From assembly GCA_004963905.1 (NCBI GenBank), contig SUGL01000023.1, positions 56,852-120,851 of the forward strand: DNA of 64,000 nucleotides, read 5' to 3'. Positions 52,867 through 61,998 of the stretch are shown piece after piece (the stretch's first letter is position 1; every line of letters begins with the position of its first letter). This stretch comes from Mesorhizobium sp. (lineage in GTDB: Bacteria > Pseudomonadota > Alphaproteobacteria > Rhizobiales > Rhizobiaceae). A model generated the notes under the pieces. The model searched no databases, had not been told where the DNA came from, and was given only the letters and a program-made list of their open reading frames with translations. The position numbers and the translations under genes are program-made.

Positions 52867-55464
52867 TTAATCATGTTCAGAATGGTGCGCGCCAACAGTA
52901 TGTGTGTGGTCAAACCCCATTTGATGCATTCGGTTGTGTAGCCGCCGATGCGCCGACTCAAGCAGGAGCCGCATTTCCTTATACCGTTTCACCTCGGCGC
53001 GGGTTCCGATTGTGTCGATGTAGGCCATCGACCCCTCGATCTGGTCCAGGATTGCGAGCGCGTCGGCTGCGGCAAATAACTGAGAGCCCTCGACATCGAT
53101 CATGACTGCCGACGAGTGAGCGGCAATCATCTCAGGTTTGTCGTCGTATTTCGCGCGAACAAGCAACGCGATCCAAGAACTCTTGTCGACACGTATCGAC
53201 CAGCTTCCGGCATCCTGCCACGTTTTGAGGGTGCGGCTTTCTCTGACCTCTCCATTGACGACAAGGTCAACCCTGGTCATCGGCACGATCACACTCGCGA
53301 CGTTCCATGAGCCGTTGATCGTCCCGCCCGACGAGGGCAGACTGATGCGGCTGCCCATGGGTTTCCCATCAACATTAAGATCCATCAGAGGGCCATAGGT
53401 CACAAACGTATGGCCTGCGCGAACAGCATCCATCCACGTCTTGTATGAGAACTCCCGATTATAGGCAATTTTTGCGTAAGTCCGGATCGTTCCCACCGCG
53501 AACTCGGCTGACATCTTGTCTGTTCCGGCCACTGCTGGAACGAGGTATCCGTTGTTCAGGTAGCGATACCAGTCGGAAAGAGAGTAGGCATCGATGCCAC
53601 TGTACAAGTTTCTGAAGGAAGTCATTTCGACGGCGTCCGCTTCCCCAAGGACAATAGTTGCGGCGTTCTCTAATCTGGGATCCGGAAAGTGAGGCAGCAC
53701 AACCAGGCCACCCTGCTTACGACATTTCTGGGCCCATTCGGTTAGGAGCACATTGACAGGATCGCCGATTGCAGATTCATCGGCACCACCAGAGCACAGC
53801 GGCAAGATCATGTTCCCCGAATAGCCAAGTAGGGAAATGTGACCGAGAACGTGTTGGCGGTTTTCGGTACCAACCCGCACCAAGAATTCGCCAGTGCCGC
53901 CGGCCGCCCTCGTGCCGAAGGTTGTGTGCCCATCGAAATCCCCAACATTGGTCATCAGTTCTCCCCACTGGCTGGCCAAGAGATTGATGACGTTTACGCC
54001 TTCCGCGGCACCCTCCAGCATGGCTGTTGCCGGCGAAAGGAAATGGACGTGGGTATCGGCCGTGACCCAGCCATTTTCGCGCCAATGAAGAGCCTTTTCG
54101 ATCTCCACGGTAATTTGCTTGGTGTCCCGGGTAATTGTGAATGTTTTCCGGACTGGATTGATCTCAAATCCTTTGGTGATCTCTACGTAAACGTTACCAA
54201 GCGGCAGATCGATCGTCGTCTCTCCAGAGATGTAGGTGGAGATGTGATTGCCGTGGCAAAAATCCGGGCTGTAATTCTCGAACCATAGTGGATTTGGGTT
54301 TCGACTTCGGTCGACTGGAGCGAGGTACTCCCCCATCCTACCATGGACGTGAAGTTTGACGGGGACTACCATATTGGTTCCTGCCTCAACGACACGAAGG
54401 CTCACAGGCTGGTCCGCAGCCTCTATTGTCTCTAGTATGACACCGTCTCCAGAACTGGTGCATTCCAAGTTGCGGAGAGCGACGCGGGTACCGCCTGCCA
54501 GATGGAATTCAGCATCCTCGTGAGCGGCGTATTCCACCAGCACTTCATCTGACGCCATCTTCGGCTGCAGATTTTGACGTGTCTTTTCCCATTCTTCCCT
54601 AGGGTATACGACCCCCGGGCGGGCGGCGATAACTTGGCCCAAATCGAGCTGGATCTGGTCTAACAGACTGTGCTCATCGAGAGCGGGATCGAAGCTCAGT
54701 TCGGTCGACGTCCTGACCAGTACCTTCTTGCGCTTCCTCCAGCGAAGAGGCGTGGAGGAGGTATCCCCGACGGACAAAGCAGACACTATCAAGGCGCCGC
54801 AGACCGGCTCAAACCTAAGTGCCTCGACTGCTTTCTCCGGATGTGGATTCTCGAAGGCCCAAACGAAGTTAACCCACGGCCCGTCATCCTCGAAAACCAA
54901 CTGCTTCTGCCGGGAACCCCACCCGATGGGATGGCGGTGACCGACCGAATCGGCTGTCCATTCGGGCTGATTTGTAGCTCTGAACGAAAGAGGGCGGGGC
55001 TTTATGGCCGGTACAGCCTCGGTGCATTGCTCCCCCCATCGCGATAGTAGGGATCCTACCTGATGTCGCCGCCGGATCTTCACCCTCTCCTCAGAGCCAT
55101 CATCATAAATCAGGACGTAGTCCGCCGCATGTTCGCCGAGCTGCCCGATTCCTCGCATGGGAGAAATGAGCCCATTTTGATCGGAGGAAAGCGGACGAAC
55201 ATCAGAGGCGTGCAGGAATACGAACCATCGAGCTGAACACGACGAAATCTTGACTGTAACCGCCTGATCCTTGAGAAAAACCGGGCGTCCGATTTCAAAT
55301 GGGATGCCCCAAGCCACACACGAGCCTGAATGCGCGAAGGGGACTGCTTGCGTCAGCTCGGCTGACACGTCTGAATGCTGTGCAAGCTCCTCGAATGAGA
55401 GCGTGCCGTCAAAACTGACTGGCCGGAACAGGGGTGAAGCTGGGCCGTCTCGGTGCATGCTCAT
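52867..55464 (-). CDS. CehA/McbA-type PHP metallohydrolase
   Basis: The 865-residue protein starts at ATG 55464, which overlaps the stop of the chimeric gene upstream (ATGA). A long N-terminal part of beta-rich domains (about residues 1-480) precedes a PHP-like metallohydrolase domain: HxH in TADTHVHFLSP, QGGLVVLPHFPDPR, DAVEMTSFRNLYSG, VPAVAGTDKMSAEFAVGTIR and GHTFVTYGPLMDL. CehA and McbA proteins hydrolyse carbaryl-like esters or carbamates; most family members have unknown natural substrates. The His-rich tail (HQMGFDHTHTVGAHHSEHD) probably binds metal. A downstream hupE gene may be in the same transcript. Confidence 0.8.
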   Translation of the reverse strand: MSMHRDGPASPLFRPVSFDGTLSFEELAQHSDVSAELTQAVPFAHSGSCVAWGIPFEIGRPVFLKDQAVTVKISSCSARWFVFLHASDVRPLSSDQNGLISPMRGIGQLGEHAADYVLIYDDGSEERVKIRRRHQVGSLLSRWGEQCTEAVPAIKPRPLSFRATNQPEWTADSVGHRHPIGWGSRQKQLVFEDDGPWVNFVWAFENPHPEKAVEALRFEPVCGALIVSALSVGDTSSTPLRWRKRKKVLVRTSTELSFDPALDEHSLLDQIQLDLGQVIAARPGVVYPREEWEKTRQNLQPKMASDEVLVEYAAHEDAEFHLAGGTRVALRNLECTSSGDGVILETIEAADQPVSLRVVEAGTNMVVPVKLHVHGRMGEYLAPVDRSRNPNPLWFENYSPDFCHGNHISTYISGETTIDLPLGNVYVEITKGFEINPVRKTFTITRDTKQITVEIEKALHWRENGWVTADTHVHFLSPATAMLEGAAEGVNVINLLASQWGELMTNVGDFDGHTTFGTRAAGGTGEFLVRVGTENRQHVLGHISLLGYSGNMILPLCSGGADESAIGDPVNVLLTEWAQKCRKQGGLVVLPHFPDPRLENAATIVLGEADAVEMTSFRNLYSGIDAYSLSDWYRYLNNGYLVPAVAGTDKMSAEFAVGTIRTYAKIAYNREFSYKTWMDAVRAGHTFVTYGPLMDLNVDGKPMGSRISLPSSGGTINGSWNVASVIVPMTRVDLVVNGEVRESRTLKTWQDAGSWSIRVDKSSWIALLVRAKYDDKPEMIAAHSSAVMIDVEGSQLFAAADALAILDQIEGSMAYIDTIGTRAEVKRYKEMRLLLESAHRRLHNRMHQMGFDHTHTVGAHHSEHD

Positions 55465-56090
55465 AAGTTGATCCTCGTGCGCGACAGTGCGCAATGGTAG
55501 CGGTTGTAGCAGCCGGCGATCTCGAAGAACGTCCGTTCGCCCCGCTTCATCGGCCGGTCGTCCCAGGTCAGGTGCGGCGCAGAAGCATTGGCAGCCGACG
55601 GCAGCAGCGGCACGATCGCCGGATAGTCGCCGCCGAACTCCGGCGTGCCGCGAATGCCAGCATCGTAGATCTTCCGCAGGCCCACCTTGGCCTTTTCGAC
55701 GATGCGCGCATGGATGGTCTCAACGATTCGTGCTGCCTTGCGCATGTAGTCGATCTCGGTCCGGCTCTTCACGATATCTAGCATCTCGTTGTGGCCTTTC
55801 ACGAAGAAATGGTGGTGGTCGGACACGTTGGTGTCGAAGTAGGTTTTGGCGCTTTCCACGGCGAGAACGCGGATCATGCCCGCTTCGGTGAACTGGTGCA
55901 GCGTGTTGTAGATGGTGGCCAGCGATACCGGAACATTCGCAGAAACGGCTTCCTCGTGGAGCTCTTCGACCGTCAGGTGGCGGTCACCCTTGGCAAACAG
56001 TAGATCGGCCAAGGCAACGCGTTGCCGCGTCGGGCGCAGGCCCGCCATCATCAGTCTGGTCTCGATTGCCAATTCGGCAGCTACAGCCAT
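55461..56090 (-). CDS. Chimeric gene: Irr-type Fur regulator fused to a DoeA fragment
   Basis: Residues 1-108 are the N-terminal and middle parts of Irr, the rhizobial iron-response regulator (RPTRQRVALADLLFAKGDRH, LTVEELHEEAVSANVPVSLA, YFDTNVSDHHHFFVKGHNEM, with the heme or metal HHH motif). From about residue 109 the sequence becomes DoeA-like (KSRTEIDYMRKAARIVETIH, FGGDYPAIVPLLPSAANASA, GERTFFEIAGCYNRYHCALS) and ends at 55461. The C-terminal dimerisation part of Irr is lost. Whether the hybrid still binds DNA is uncertain, but its frame is uninterrupted and it overlaps the next gene, so it may be made. Confidence 0.85.
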   Translation of the reverse strand: MAVAAELAIETRLMMAGLRPTRQRVALADLLFAKGDRHLTVEELHEEAVSANVPVSLATIYNTLHQFTEAGMIRVLAVESAKTYFDTNVSDHHHFFVKGHNEMLDIVKSRTEIDYMRKAARIVETIHARIVEKAKVGLRKIYDAGIRGTPEFGGDYPAIVPLLPSAANASAPHLTWDDRPMKRGERTFFEIAGCYNRYHCALSRTRINL

Positions 56091-56203
56091 AAAGGGAACT
56101 CCAATCCCTACCGGTATTCCTAAATGGGCCGATCTGGCGCATGCCTAGTTCATGCGCTTATGATCTCGCCTCACCTGCATTCCAAAGTCCCCTTGGCATA
56201 TAG

Positions 56204-56272
56204 GGAACGGTACGGGGAGATTTCTGGCTCTGACCCAGAACCAGAAATCTCCGCATCGTCCCGTATGGTTCC
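56204..56272. repeat. Long imperfect palindrome (hairpin)
   Basis: GGAGATTTCTGG (56216-56227) pairs perfectly with CCAGAAATCTCC (56241-56252), and the outer arms GGAACGGTACGG and CCGTATGGTTCC match at 10 of 12 positions. It lies between the stop of the PhyH gene and the start of the chimeric irr gene, both read leftward, and may end the PhyH transcript or be a protein site. Confidence 0.6.
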
Positions 56273-56312
56273 ATCGTAGCCTGCTCAAGGTGCTCAGGCT
56301 GCGACCGACCAG

Positions 56313-57113
56313 CTAGGCTCTCCCGACGATCGGGTTCATCGTGTCGTCGCAGAGCCTGTCGCCGACTTTCAGGCTTTCGAAGTAAGCCGTGGGCAGGATG
56401 TTCTGGCGCCCATTAAAGGTGGAGCCATCGGGCATGAAGCCCGCCGTCATCGCGATCCGGCGGCGGCGGGTCATGTTGGCCCCGGCGCCATGCGCTGTTA
56501 GGCCGTTGTGAAAGCTGCAATCGCCTGCGGGCATTGGCACCGCGACAGGGTCCGTCTCTGCCATCCTGGGGTAAACCTTGAAGAGTCCCGCGAGCTCTTT
56601 CCCGATGTCGGTGTTGTCGTAGCCGGCGAGCCTGTGGCTGCCCGGCACGAACGACAGGCAGCCGTTGAGGGGCGTCGCATCCTCGAGCGCGATCCAGATC
56701 GAAATCGCGTCGCGCGAATAGAATGACCAGTAGGGATTGTCCAAGTGCCATGCGGTCGGGTTGCCGTAGGGCTCCTTGATCAACGCCTGGTCGAGCCAGA
56801 TGCGCATCGCGGGCTGGCGGGCAAGGGAGCTGGCCATGTTCCCGATCTCGGGGCCGCGGATGTAACGGTGGATCGTCTGATTAAGTTTCGAGACGTTGAT
56901 CCGCTGGGTAAACACCTGGTCGTAGTAGCGGTCGTCGCCGTCGGGCCGGTCGATACCGCCTGGGGCGATCTTGCGGCCAGCCATCATCTCAACAGCCTCG
57001 AGGACGGCAGCTTTGAGTTCGGCCACCTCGGCCGGCGACAAAAGGCCTGGGATGTGCACGAACCCTCGTTCCTGGTATTCTCGGACCTGATCCTCGGTAA
57101 CTTCACTTTTCAT
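56313..57113 (-). CDS. PhyH-type Fe(II)/2-oxoglutarate dioxygenase
   Basis: The 266-residue protein has the jelly-roll PhyH pattern: HxD in TAWHLDNPYWSF (H123, D125), the phrase CLSFVPGSHRLAGYDNTDIG, distal His in FHNGLTAHGAGANMTRRRRI (H208, with H202 nearby) and the Arg that binds 2-oxoglutarate (in RRRRIAMTAGF). It would hydroxylate a small substrate. It lacks the EctD signature FxWHxEDG, so ectoine hydroxylase is unlikely. Its ATG overlaps the stop of the SBP fragment upstream. Confidence 0.88.
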   Translation of the reverse strand: MKSEVTEDQVREYQERGFVHIPGLLSPAEVAELKAAVLEAVEMMAGRKIAPGGIDRPDGDDRYYDQVFTQRINVSKLNQTIHRYIRGPEIGNMASSLARQPAMRIWLDQALIKEPYGNPTAWHLDNPYWSFYSRDAISIWIALEDATPLNGCLSFVPGSHRLAGYDNTDIGKELAGLFKVYPRMAETDPVAVPMPAGDCSFHNGLTAHGAGANMTRRRRIAMTAGFMPDGSTFNGRQNILPTAYFESLKVGDRLCDDTMNPIVGRA

Positions 57114-57114
57114 T

Positions 57115-57237
57115 GCGTGTTCCTTCGCCTGCTAATCCAATCAACGTTCCCAGCTTGGGTCATGGCCTTCACCTTAGCCCACTGCTCGCCTTGGCCCGCC
57201 GCCACCGACTTAATTTTCACCCCGGTCAATTGTTCAT
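57115..57237 (-). pseudogene. Fragment of a polyamine-type ABC substrate-binding protein
   Basis: After the shared leader and ATG, the minus strand reads EQLTGVKIKSVAAGQGEQWA and KVKAMTQAGNVDW in a frame that ends at the PhyH start. This segment is typical of PotD-like spermidine/putrescine-binding proteins (the part after the first strand). The ATG is out of frame with it, so a deletion has joined leader and body. The gene is dead. Confidence 0.7.
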
Positions 57238-57280
57238 GCGAATCCTCCTGATTATTCTTTGATGCCCGACATCGCGACCA
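57235..57280 (-). repeat. 46-bp inverted repeat, copy 1
   Basis: The minus strand here is identical over 46 bp to the plus strand at 61953-61998. Both contain a GCATCAAAGAATAATC segment, an AGGAGGA ribosome site and end in an ATG. Copy 1 leads into the dead SBP fragment. Confidence 0.92.
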
Positions 57281-57359
57281 AGCCGCAAAGAAGCAGAGAC
57301 ACTATAACCGATTTCTTGCAAGAGCGTCCCGAGTATTGCGACCCACTAACGCCTCCAGT

Positions 57360-58676
57360 TCACGCATCTACACCACAAGGGTTGTTCGGGAAGAATTGGT
57401 GCGCATTCCCTCGCATGATCTGTTCGATCAGCGTCGGCATGTCCTCGGCAGCGAGCCACCCGCTCGCCACGAGTTCGTGTACAGCCTCGACGATACCGCG
57501 CCGTGCCAAAATAGCATGCCCGTAAATGGGTTCCGCGGCTACAAGATCCCCACCAAAGGTAAAGATCTTGTTCGACGGTACTGCGACCAAAAAATCGGTC
57601 AAAAAGCGGGTACTCGCAACAGGATTTAGCATCCATGCCCAGCACATATCGATGTACACATTTGGGTATTGTTTCGCCAGCGCAATAAACTCATGTTCGT
57701 ATGGATATCCAATATGCATCAACACGAATTTTACGTCAGGATAATCCTGCAACAATAGACATAGGTCGGTTGCATTGCTTCGGACACGGGCGATTTGCAT
57801 GATGCCGACTGAGGCCAAATATCCGGTGTGCAACTTTACTGGCAACCCATACTCTTCAGCCTTACCTATACAATACCGAAACAAAAAATCCTGAATTGCT
57901 TTCAGATCATCTGCGCCGAGCGAATGACGAGCGCCAGTGAGATCCGCCTGGTTCGGGAAAAGGCGAGCGGCAAGACTTTTAGTCACTGGAGCGAAGTCTA
58001 AGGCGCGAGTGTACGCGATCTGGCACTTCACCGCGACAGCCTTGGACCCGCACCTCCGGAAATAGTCATCGATGATTGAAAGCCATTCGTCGAGCGAGCT
58101 AGGGCGTAACCCCGTTTCTTCCTCGATCCGCGTGAAATCGGCGGCACTGCACCGACAAAGACTTAGAATACTAAGGTCTTGCGCAAGGATATTAGGTGTA
58201 GTACTGTCCATAAAAGAACTTTGCAACGAGTTTACGTGGCAATATTCGATATTCGAACGCCTTAGAATATCCGCGTAAAAGCCAGGCCTAATGAACTCGT
58301 GGTACTTTTCGGCAATCTGAGGAAACGTATCGCTTGTAACGTCGATTTCGCCGTAAAGACCACGAAAAGTGTGACGAAGCGTCAGTCCGTAGCCCGTGTT
58401 CCTTATCCGTTTCCAGTACGGAGCCAGTAAGAGATATTTTTCTTCGCTCCTAAGGTTGGGGTTCAAGAAGCTCTGAAAGTCTTTCCGCGGCATACCGCAA
58501 ACGACGAGATCCTCCCCGGCATAGTCTTGGAAGAGATAAGACCAATCGTTTGATTGGAAAAATCTCGAGTGTACCACTCCATCGACGCGCTGTCGCTCGT
58601 CGATCAAATGCTCGTGAGTATCCACAAAAGGGGTCTGCTCAACGTATTCGCGAATCTTATGGCGGAGGTCAGGCAT
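57360..58676 (-). CDS. Amidohydrolase (amidohydrolase_2-like TIM barrel)
   Basis: From ATG 58676 (GAGGAAA site upstream) the 438-residue protein has the metal motif HxH in VDTHEHLIDE, a middle HTG in PVKLHTGYLASVG, a His in FVLMHIGYPYEHEFIALAKQ and a late D in FTFGGDLVAAEPIYGHAILA, in the order of amidohydrolase_2 enzymes (glucuronate-isomerase-like or carbon-nitrogen hydrolases). The substrate is unknown. It lies beside the amino-acid binding protein and is read in the same direction. Confidence 0.78.
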   Translation of the reverse strand: MPDLRHKIREYVEQTPFVDTHEHLIDERQRVDGVVHSRFFQSNDWSYLFQDYAGEDLVVCGMPRKDFQSFLNPNLRSEEKYLLLAPYWKRIRNTGYGLTLRHTFRGLYGEIDVTSDTFPQIAEKYHEFIRPGFYADILRRSNIEYCHVNSLQSSFMDSTTPNILAQDLSILSLCRCSAADFTRIEEETGLRPSSLDEWLSIIDDYFRRCGSKAVAVKCQIAYTRALDFAPVTKSLAARLFPNQADLTGARHSLGADDLKAIQDFLFRYCIGKAEEYGLPVKLHTGYLASVGIMQIARVRSNATDLCLLLQDYPDVKFVLMHIGYPYEHEFIALAKQYPNVYIDMCWAWMLNPVASTRFLTDFLVAVPSNKIFTFGGDLVAAEPIYGHAILARRGIVEAVHELVASGWLAAEDMPTLIEQIMRGNAHQFFPNNPCGVDA

Positions 58677-58781
58677 TGAATTTCCTCGGATCAAGTTCTG
58701 CGCCCAGGGATCGAACCCACTTTCGGCGTCGATCAAAGTGAAGCCCCATCGGCTGACATGTTGATCGGCGCCGAACTCCGC

Positions 58782-59819
58782 TTATTCCCAAGGAGGCGAG
58801 TACAGAAGGCCGCCGTTAACCCAGGACGCATTTGGGGTGCCGGTTCGGTCAATATCATAAGGCGTCTTTGGGCCCAGGTTGCGGTCGTACATCTCGCCGT
58901 AGTTGCCGACGGCTTTGATCATATCGGCCATGAAACTATTGGACACATGGAAGTCCTCTCCTATTCCGCCCTCCGCACCGAGAAACTTCCGGATGACTGG
59001 ATCGGGTGATTTTTTCATCTCATCCAAGTTGGCGGTGGTAATACCCCACTCCTCAGCCTGAAACAGCCCAAAGACACTCCATCTCAACAGGTTACGCCAT
59101 TTCGAGTCATTCGCCACGACGAAGCCGGCAAATGGCGATTTACCAGTTCCTTCCCTGAGGATTTTGTAGTCTTCGGGCTTGGGGAAGCTGCCGCGCCAAC
59201 TGGCCAGCGCAGTTTTGTCTGTTGCCATCGCATTGCACCGGCCGCTGCCCAAAGCCGCAAACACCTTATCGGCGGAATCGAAGGTCAAGACCTTGATATC
59301 CGTTATGTTCTGAGACTTGAATAGGTTTGCAAGGGCAACTTCAGTAGCGGTTCCCTGTGTCGTGCAAATTGTTCCGCCGGCAAGATCTTTAACCTTCTCA
59401 ACGCCTGTTGACGACTTTACCATAAATCCACCGGCATCATAAAAATATATTGGCAGAAAATCGACTGCGATCGCCGATTCACGAACAGGATAAACAGTTG
59501 TAGAGATAAAACCAACGTCTGCTTGACCTGTTGTTACAGCGCTGAAACGGCTCTTGCCTGTAACGATTACGAAATTAACTTTGTCGGGGCTCCCCAGAAC
59601 TGCAGCTGCCATAGCTCGACAAAGATCAATATCCAATCCCTCCAGCTTTGATGTTTTGGGATTGAGATAGGCGAAGCCAGGGTTTCCATCGCTGGTCGCG
59701 CAGTTGAGCACACCGCGCTGCTTGACGTCATCGAGAACCGAGGCTCGGGCGGCTGGTGCCGCCGCAAGACCAAGAGCAAGTGCAGCGCAGAAGTAACCGA
59801 TATTCGATCTTAGACGCAT
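58782..59819 (-). CDS. Amino-acid ABC transporter substrate-binding protein (AapJ-like)
   Basis: The 345-residue protein has a signal peptide (MRLRSNIGYFCAALALGLAA, cleavage after ARA) and the SBP_bac_3 pattern: VLDDVKQRGVLNCATSDGNP, GLDIDLCRAMAAAVLGSPDK, FSAVTTGQADVGFISTTVYP and GGTICTTQGTATEVALANLF, with the long size of general amino-acid binding proteins (AapJ/BztA). No permease or ATPase genes follow, so it may work with a transporter encoded elsewhere. It is divergent from the hydrolase at 60286. Confidence 0.9.
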   Translation of the reverse strand: MRLRSNIGYFCAALALGLAAAPAARASVLDDVKQRGVLNCATSDGNPGFAYLNPKTSKLEGLDIDLCRAMAAAVLGSPDKVNFVIVTGKSRFSAVTTGQADVGFISTTVYPVRESAIAVDFLPIYFYDAGGFMVKSSTGVEKVKDLAGGTICTTQGTATEVALANLFKSQNITDIKVLTFDSADKVFAALGSGRCNAMATDKTALASWRGSFPKPEDYKILREGTGKSPFAGFVVANDSKWRNLLRWSVFGLFQAEEWGITTANLDEMKKSPDPVIRKFLGAEGGIGEDFHVSNSFMADMIKAVGNYGEMYDRNLGPKTPYDIDRTGTPNASWVNGGLLYSPPWE

Positions 59820-60285
59820 CGCTTTTTATTCCCCTGATATTTAACACATTATGTGCCTTGCCTTGAGGAGGCCCCAAGGAAACGTTAGGAAAGCATGGCC
59901 TCTTTTGAGTGTACAGAATATTTCAGCGTTTCGCAGATAGGCACCGTCAATTGCTGCGATAGCTCTGACCTATTTGTCTTCGTCGGTTATGCGAGGCACC
60001 TTCCGACCGTCGGAGGGGAACCTTACATGAACCTTATCTAGGATCTCTGCTGGGCTCGATAGGCGACGCGTGCCGCTGGTCTCTAGGACAGAAATCTGCT
60101 TCGGCCGGCATTCTCAACCGAAAGATAGAAGTCTGGAACGAGAGGAAAACGTCGTCGTTGGGCATCGAACTGAGGGGCCGCACCATTCTGTGTGCCATCG
60201 ATGGGTCCGCCGCTGATCGTGTTGGCCGAGGTATCACTGGCCTGATTGGCGCCACGTGACTTCACTATTTTGGAAGAAATAATCT
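59820..60285. promoter_or_regulatory. Divergent promoter region between SBP and M20 hydrolase
   Basis: This 466-bp gap separates divergent start codons, so it must hold at least two promoters. I see AT-rich stretches near 59825-59850 and 60275-60285 but no clear operator. The frames at 60034-60265 are not convincing genes. Confidence 0.5.
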
Positions 60286-61530
60286 ATGACAATTTGCTCT
60301 GAGGCTCGTGTGTCCCTCGACCGTTTCTGGTCGACAATCGAAGCTTCCGCCAACATCGGCAAAGGCCGTCCGGGAGGCTTGTCGCGTCTGACGCTCACCG
60401 ACTCAGATCGGGACATGCGCGATCTATTTTGTGGCTGGTGCCGTGAGGCAGGCTTGAGCGTCGAGTTCGATGAACTCGGCTCAATCTTCGCGAGGCGTGA
60501 CGGCAGAAACAACGAACTGCCACCTATCCTGATCGGCAGCCATCTCGACACTCAAATCAACGGCGGACGCTTCGACGGGATTGCCGGAGTGCTTGCCGGG
60601 CTAGAGCTTGTGCGTGCGCTTAACGATCTCAGCCATGTCACTAAAAGGCCCATTGTTATAGTCGACTGGACCAACGAGGAAGGCGCGAGGTTTTCTCCGC
60701 CGATGGTGGCCTCGGGCTGTTTTGTCGGGCAGTACGAACGCGACTGGGTCTATGAACTGATTGCCGATGACGGCCAGCGTTTCGGCGATGAGCTTGAGAG
60801 AATTGGCTACAAGGGCGACAAGCCTTGCAAGGCGGGGGAGATCGATGCTTATTTCGAACTGCACATCGAGCAAGGGCCGATCCTCGATGCGGAGGGGCGC
60901 GAGGTAGGGGTTGTCACTGGCGCTTACCCGAGCCACGGTATTCGTGTCCGCTTCGACGGCCAAACCGCTCACACCGGCCCCACGCCGATGGACCTCCGTC
61001 ACAACGCCCTGATCGCCGGAGCAAGGTTTCTGACAGCCGTTGACGACATTGGTTGGGAATTCGCGATCAACGACGGCAAGGCCACTGGGTCGCGCCTCGC
61101 CGCCTGGCCGAACAAGCCGGGCATACTTTCTGAAACGGCTGAATGCGTCGCAGATGTACGACACCCCGATCCTGTCACCGCCAGGGTCATGGCCGAAAAG
61201 ATGCGTCGTGCCGCCAAGGCCAGCGCCGCCATGGCTGGCTGTGTTGCCGTGATTGAGGACGAATGGAGCTGGGGAGGTGACATATTTGACGAGGAACTTA
61301 TCAACAGCATCCGTGATGAGGCAGTCCGTCAGGGCTATAATTGGTGCGATATACGCTCTCAGGCGGGCCATGACGCCTACCACATGGCGATGCATTGCTC
61401 CAGCGCCATGATTTTTACACCCTGCAAGGATGGGATCACCCACAACAACAATGAATCCTGTGAGCCGGGAGACTTCCTCGCCGGCCTCAACATGCTTCTG
61501 CACGCCGTCGTTAAAAGGGCGGATCGTTGA
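60286..61530 (+). CDS. N-carbamoyl-L-amino acid hydrolase / allantoate amidohydrolase (M20)
   Basis: The 414-residue protein matches the M20 peptidase family of amidohydrolases: metal motif in ILIGSHLDTQINGGRFDGIA (H and D), catalytic EE in DWTNEEGARFSPPMVASGCF, substrate part ELHIEQGPILDAEGREVGVV, and the dimerisation domain with RVRFDGQTAHTGPTPMDLRH. The late motif GHDAYHMAMHCSSAMIFTPC matches the family. It releases ammonia and CO2 from carbamoyl or ureido amino acids. With the binding protein and amidohydrolase it suggests a nitrogen-scavenging pathway. Confidence 0.88.
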   Translation: MTICSEARVSLDRFWSTIEASANIGKGRPGGLSRLTLTDSDRDMRDLFCGWCREAGLSVEFDELGSIFARRDGRNNELPPILIGSHLDTQINGGRFDGIAGVLAGLELVRALNDLSHVTKRPIVIVDWTNEEGARFSPPMVASGCFVGQYERDWVYELIADDGQRFGDELERIGYKGDKPCKAGEIDAYFELHIEQGPILDAEGREVGVVTGAYPSHGIRVRFDGQTAHTGPTPMDLRHNALIAGARFLTAVDDIGWEFAINDGKATGSRLAAWPNKPGILSETAECVADVRHPDPVTARVMAEKMRRAAKASAAMAGCVAVIEDEWSWGGDIFDEELINSIRDEAVRQGYNWCDIRSQAGHDAYHMAMHCSSAMIFTPCKDGITHNNNESCEPGDFLAGLNMLLHAVVKRADR

Positions 61531-61539
61531 TGCAGCTTT

Positions 61540-61864
61540 TCGACCACGCAGAGATCGACGCACGGCGACAGGCAGGGGCTGATCGAGGAACTTCGAGCAT
61601 TCGTTGCCGCCAGGACGGTTGCGCCGGCGCGTCAGGTGCTTGAGATGGACCTGCCGGATGGCAAAAAGGCGCCGGGTAGTCCTGAAGGCGTCTATGGCGC
61701 CAACCGTGGCGCCGGCGTGATCGCATCCCACAACCCGGACAGATCCCTTTTTCCGGTATCGAGGCATATACCTTCCAACCGTCCTTGCCCATTCGCACAA
61801 CGCGCAAGACCTTCACGCCGCTGCCCGGAGCCAGTGCTTTTTCGAATGCATGGTCATCCTTCAT
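61540..61864 (-). pseudogene. ISL3-family transposase N-terminal remnant
   Basis: From ATG 61864 the minus strand reads MKDDHAFEKALAPGSGVKVL, KVYASIPEKGICPGCGMRSR and RRHGWRHRRLQDYPA, the zinc-finger start of ISL3 transposases (CPGCG). Then the frame shifts and the match continues as QVHLKHLTRRRNRPGGNECS, KFLDQPLPVAV. The core and C-terminal parts are missing. Confidence 0.75.
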
Positions 61865-61952
61865 GAGTTTTGATCTCACAGGATAATCCCGCCACACAAG
61901 GTGAGGCAGAACCCATTTAAGTGCAGTGCGACATATCACACGGCTTTGGCGG

Positions 61953-61998
61953 TGGTCGCGATGTCGGGCATCAAAGAATAATCAGGAGGATTCGCATG
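61953..61998 (+). repeat. 46-bp inverted repeat, copy 2
   Basis: Identical to the minus strand at 57235-57280. It contains the AGGAGGA site and the ATG of the nucleoside-hydrolase-like gene. The two copies flank a 4.7-kb segment and could allow its inversion by homologous recombination. Confidence 0.92.

Noticed and set aside
56313-57113. Ectoine hydroxylase (EctD), because doeA and doeB relics are near
   Set aside because: The EctD signature around the HxD motif is absent; the local motif is WHLDNPYWSF, as in general PhyH proteins.
60601-61800. 399-codon minus-strand frame opposite the M20 hydrolase
   Set aside because: It is antisense to a conserved enzyme; only its first part overlaps a real ISL3 relic frame.
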